A stretch of 64,000 bases of DNA from Microbacterium sp. M28 (GTDB taxonomy: Bacteria > Actinomycetota > Actinomycetes > Actinomycetales > Microbacteriaceae), in the NCBI RefSeq assembly GCF_025836995.1, contig NZ_CP107546.1:2852001-2916000 (forward strand), written 5' to 3'. A model generated the notes under the pieces. The model was not told the DNA's origin. It was given only the letters and a program-made list of their open reading frames with translations, and made no database searches. The position numbers and the translations under genes are program-made. Of this stretch, positions 61,606 through 64,000 are shown piece by piece; the first letter of the stretch is position 1, and every line of letters begins with the position of its first letter.

Positions 61606-62168
61606 GCGCGGGGAACGCGGTTCCTCCCGTCGCCAAGAGGAGATTCCCGACAGCGCTGCTGCTCACGTGCGCGGCGCTGGGTGTGGCGGGCGGGCTTCTG
61701 CTCGCCCCCGCGAACTGGTTGTCGACGCTGCTCAGCGGACCGGCGCCGTTCGCGAGCATGGCGCTCTCGGGCCTGTGGATCCTGCCCTCGGTCATCGCGT
61801 TGCGCCTGCTGCAGCGTCCGTTCGTCGGCCTGCTGGTGGGGCTGATCGCGGGTCTCGTGCTCGTCCCGTTCTCGGGCTACGGGTTCTCCGCGGTGCTGAC
61901 GAACGTGATGTGGGCGCTTCCGGCCGAGCTGCCGTTCCTGCTGGTGCTGTACCGGTACTGGGGAACGTGGATGCACTACATCGGCGCCCTGATCATCGGC
62001 GTGGCGTATCCGGTGTCCGCGTGGGCCTGGTTCAACCTCGGGGCGATGACGGTCTGGGCGCAGATCGCGTTCTTCGCCATCACGATCGTGAGCTGCGTCG
62101 CCGCGACCGCCCTCGGCATCCTGATCGCCGACCGGCTGAGGGCCGCCGGCGTGGGCCGGCGGCGCTGA
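61602..62168 (+). CDS. ECF transporter S component, YkoE-like (second copy)
   Basis: This 188-residue integral membrane protein of five to six helices is paralogous to 57551-58096: LLQRPFVGLLVGLIAG, YRYWGTWMHYIGALIIGV and VWAQIAFFAITI align with the first copy. Start: ATG at 61602 overlapping the SIP stop by ATGA, so it is co-translated with a ferric-chelate reductase, the strongest hint that its ligand is an iron chelate or haem-like compound rather than a pyrimidine. The operon ends in the hairpin at 62196-62229. Confidence 0.85.
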   Translation: MSAGNAVPPVAKRRFPTALLLTCAALGVAGGLLLAPANWLSTLLSGPAPFASMALSGLWILPSVIALRLLQRPFVGLLVGLIAGLVLVPFSGYGFSAVLTNVMWALPAELPFLLVLYRYWGTWMHYIGALIIGVAYPVSAWAWFNLGAMTVWAQIAFFAITIVSCVAATALGILIADRLRAAGVGRRR

Positions 62169-62195
62169 GCATTCCCCGTTCAGAGGGAAGAAGGG

Positions 62196-62229
62196 AAATG
62201 CCGGTCCTGGAGTTCCGGAACCGGCATTT
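62196..62229. terminator. Bidirectional terminator between convergent operons
   Basis: Perfect 10-base stem (aaatgccggt / accggcattt) with A-run before and T-run after, so it has T-tracts on both strands. It lies 27 bases after the S-component stop and 36 bases after the opposite ABC permease stop. The best intrinsic terminator in the window. Confidence 0.85.
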
Positions 62230-62265
62230 TCCTTCGTTGTGGAGCATCCGACACGAAGACTGCAC

Positions 62266-63030
62266 TCAGCGCAGCTTCTTGCGGTAGACCGCGATGGCGC
62301 CGAAGTAGGCGACGACCAGGATGCCCACGAGCCAGGCCAGCGCGACCCAGATGTCGGATCCGACCGGCTGTTCGGCGAACAGCGCGCGGATCGTGTTCAC
62401 GATCGAGGTGACCGGCTGGTTCTCCGCGAACCAGGCCACCGGTCCCGGCATCGTGTCCGTCGGCACGAACGCCGAACTGATGAACGGCAGGAAGATCAGC
62501 GGGTAGCTGAACGCGCTCGCCCCGTCCACGGTCTTCGCCGACAGTCCGGCGATCACGGCGACCCAGGTCAGTGCCAGGGTGAACAGGATGAGGATGCCTG
62601 CGACGGCCAGCCACGCCCCGAACGAGGCGCCGGTGCGGAAGCCCATCAGCAGCGCGACGCCGATGACGATGGCGATCGAGACGATGTTCGACACCAGGGA
62701 CGTGAACACGTGCGCCCAGAGCACGCTGGACCGCCCGATCGGCATCGACTGGAACCGCTCGAAGATGCCGCCCTGCATGTCGAGGAACAGCCGGTACGCC
62801 GTGTAGGCGATGCCGGATGCGACCGTGATCAGCAGGATGCCGGGGAGCATGTAGTTGATGTAGGACTCGTCGGTGCCGGTGTTGATGGCACCGCCGAAGA
62901 CGTACGTGAACAACAGCATCAGGGCGACGGGCGTGACCGCCGTCGTGATGATGGTGTCCGGGCTGCGCAGGATGTGCCGCAGCGAGCGACCGGTGAGCAC
63001 ACCGGTGTCTGCGAGAGCGTGCGAGGTCAT
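62266..63030 (-). CDS. ABC-2 type transporter permease (DrrB-like)
   Basis: This 254-residue permease has six membrane helices with the ABC-2 pattern: RHILRSPDTIITTAVTPVAL at the N-terminus, FERFQSMPIGRSSVLWAH (coupling loop, E-x-x-x-S-x-P), PLIFLPFISSAFVPTDTMP and FAENQPVTSIVNTIRALF near the end. Forms an exporter with the ATPase gene, which it overlaps by ATGA. Likely exports a hydrophobic drug or secondary metabolite, as DrrAB does. Start: ATG at 63030. Confidence 0.9.
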   Translation of the reverse strand: MTSHALADTGVLTGRSLRHILRSPDTIITTAVTPVALMLLFTYVFGGAINTGTDESYINYMLPGILLITVASGIAYTAYRLFLDMQGGIFERFQSMPIGRSSVLWAHVFTSLVSNIVSIAIVIGVALLMGFRTGASFGAWLAVAGILILFTLALTWVAVIAGLSAKTVDGASAFSYPLIFLPFISSAFVPTDTMPGPVAWFAENQPVTSIVNTIRALFAEQPVGSDIWVALAWLVGILVVAYFGAIAVYRKKLR

Positions 63031-63803
63031 GATGCGGTCCCTTCCGTGTTGGCGTCCTCGCCGACGAGGGCGAGGAAGACCTCTTCGAGCGTGGGCTGCT
63101 TCTCGATGTACTCGACCTTCGCTGCGGGAAGCAGGCGCTTGAGTTCGTCGAGAGTGCCGTTCTGGATGATGGTCCCCCGGTGGAGGATGGCGATGCGGTC
63201 GGCGAGCTGCTCGGCCTCGTCGAGGTACTGGGTGGTGAGCAGAACCGTCGTGCCGTTCTTCGCGAGCTGACGGACCGTGTCCCACACCTCGATGCGCGAC
63301 TGCGGGTCAAGACCCGTGGTCGGCTCGTCGAGGAAGATGATCGGCGGGTTGCCCACGAGGCTCATGGCGATGTCGAGCCGACGGCGCATGCCGCCGGAGT
63401 ACTCCCCCGCCTTGCGCCCACCGGCATCCGTCAGCGAGAAGCGGGCGAGCATGTCGTCCGCGATGGCTCCCGCGTTCTTCAGGTGGCGGAGCTTCGCGAT
63501 CAGCACGAGGTTCTCCCGTCCGGTGAGCACCTCGTCGACCGCGGCGAACTGCCCGGTCAGGCTGATCGACTCCCGCACCTCGTTCGGTGCCGACGCGACG
63601 TCGAAGCCGTGGACGGATGCCGTGCCGGCATCCGACTTCAGCAGCGTCGACAGGATGCGGACCACTGTCGTCTTGCCGGCTCCGTTCGAGCCCAGCAGGG
63701 CGAAGATGCTGCCCCGCGCGACGTCGAAGTCGACGCCGCGGAGCACCTCGAGATCCTTGAAGGACTTGCGGATGCCGCGGACCTGGATGGCTGCGGTGGT
63801 CAT
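63027..63803 (-). CDS. ABC transporter ATPase (DrrA-like)
   Basis: This 258-residue ATPase has Walker A GSNGAGKTTVV (~39-46), SLTGQFAAVDEVLTGRENL (DrrA-type Q-loop region), signature YSGGMRRRLDIAMSL, LDEPTTGLDPQSR and TTQYLDEAEQLAD. The C-terminal extension VEYIEKQPTLEEVFLALVG carries the CREEM-like LEEVFL motif of DrrA. Start: ATG at 63803; overlaps DUF1048 and the permease genes by ATGA. Confidence 0.93.
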   Translation of the reverse strand: MTTAAIQVRGIRKSFKDLEVLRGVDFDVARGSIFALLGSNGAGKTTVVRILSTLLKSDAGTASVHGFDVASAPNEVRESISLTGQFAAVDEVLTGRENLVLIAKLRHLKNAGAIADDMLARFSLTDAGGRKAGEYSGGMRRRLDIAMSLVGNPPIIFLDEPTTGLDPQSRIEVWDTVRQLAKNGTTVLLTTQYLDEAEQLADRIAILHRGTIIQNGTLDELKRLLPAAKVEYIEKQPTLEEVFLALVGEDANTEGTAS

Positions 63804-64000
63804 GAGCGGTTCGCCTTTCCGATGGCTTCGTCGAACGCCTTGGTCAGACGCGCGCGCTCCTTGTCGATCCATTCCTTGCCCTGGTAGGACTTGGCGAAGG
63901 TCTCGGTGAAGTCCACCGGGTCGTCGCCGATGATGTCCTGCACCGGGGTGCCGTCGACGGCGGCGCGCTCCCAGAGGTCGACGAGATCCGTGAACATCTG
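63800..64000 (-). CDS. DUF1048 family protein, 5' end cut by the window edge
   Basis: The last 66 codons of an open frame that runs off the window. The visible part (DLVDLWERAAVDGTPVQDIIG, DPVDFTETFAKSY) has the DUF1048 C-terminal pattern; full-length members are ~110 residues, so about 45 are missing. DUF1048 genes commonly sit between a PadR-type regulator and a DrrAB-type exporter, as expected here. Stop overlaps the ATPase start by ATGA. Confidence 0.78.
   Translation of the reverse strand, partial: QMFTDLVDLWERAAVDGTPVQDIIGDDPVDFTETFAKSYQGKEWIDKERARLTKAFDEAIGKANRS

Overview
High-GC DNA with dense ATGA-type gene overlaps, GTG/TTG starts, WXG100 proteins, many FHA domains, a LAXTG-type anchor and Actinobacteria-specific families points to a member of the Microbacteriaceae, most likely Microbacterium. 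No rRNA, tRNA, CRISPR array, insertion sequence or phage gene was recognised. No gene-free stretch exceeds about 210 bases.

Layout. (1) 1-7940, minus strand: a type VII (WXG100-dependent) polymorphic toxin cassette. It has three WXG100 proteins, a 1210-residue toxin with a PoNe DNase domain plus a second unknown C-terminal module, then a row of immunity-like genes (143-residue protein, 272-residue protein, PoNi, DUF1444) ending in rearranged immunity-gene remnants. (2) 8050-15617: the secretion core and accessories. These are an FHA/zinc-ribbon protein, an EccC/EssC-type triple ATPase with an N-terminal FHA domain, a secreted Ig-like protein translationally coupled to it, and two plus-strand membrane/lipoprotein genes. 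(3) 15673-33329: an 11-gene minus-strand operon encoding a 2025-residue Ig/FN3 surface protein, MoxR, DUF58, a transglutaminase-like protein lacking its catalytic Cys, RDD-FHA, a PP2C phosphatase, an FHA protein, a Ser/Thr kinase, an FHA-HTH protein and two small proteins. The WXG100 genes and this operon share a promoter architecture: an ATGGGGA-N4-TCCCCAT palindrome followed after exactly 21 nt by GTTAGGA. Regions 1-3 therefore look like one co-regulated, phosphothreonine-controlled secretion system.

(4) 33459-47794: mostly housekeeping and surface genes (tag, acyl-CoA oxidase, OsmC, an HTTM/DUF5819 membrane pair, an Ala-rich sortase-anchored adhesin-like protein, recQ, GNAT, pirin, DUF222-HNH). 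(5) 47975-51007: a secreted subtilase. (6) 51099-57402: a six-gene operon, cstA-ybdD-lytS-lytTR-DUF485-like-SSS symporter, which reads as a self-contained pyruvate/short organic acid sensing and uptake unit. (7) 57551-62168: an ECF-type importer with two paralogous YkoE-like S components, a fused double ATPase, a T component and a siderophore-interacting flavoprotein, behind a DtxR/IdeR-like iron box. (8) 62266-64000: a DrrAB-type ABC exporter with a DUF1048 gene cut by the window edge.

Most promising for new biology: the shared T7SS operator/promoter, the two-warhead toxin with its decaying immunity array, and the iron-boxed ECF-SIP importer.
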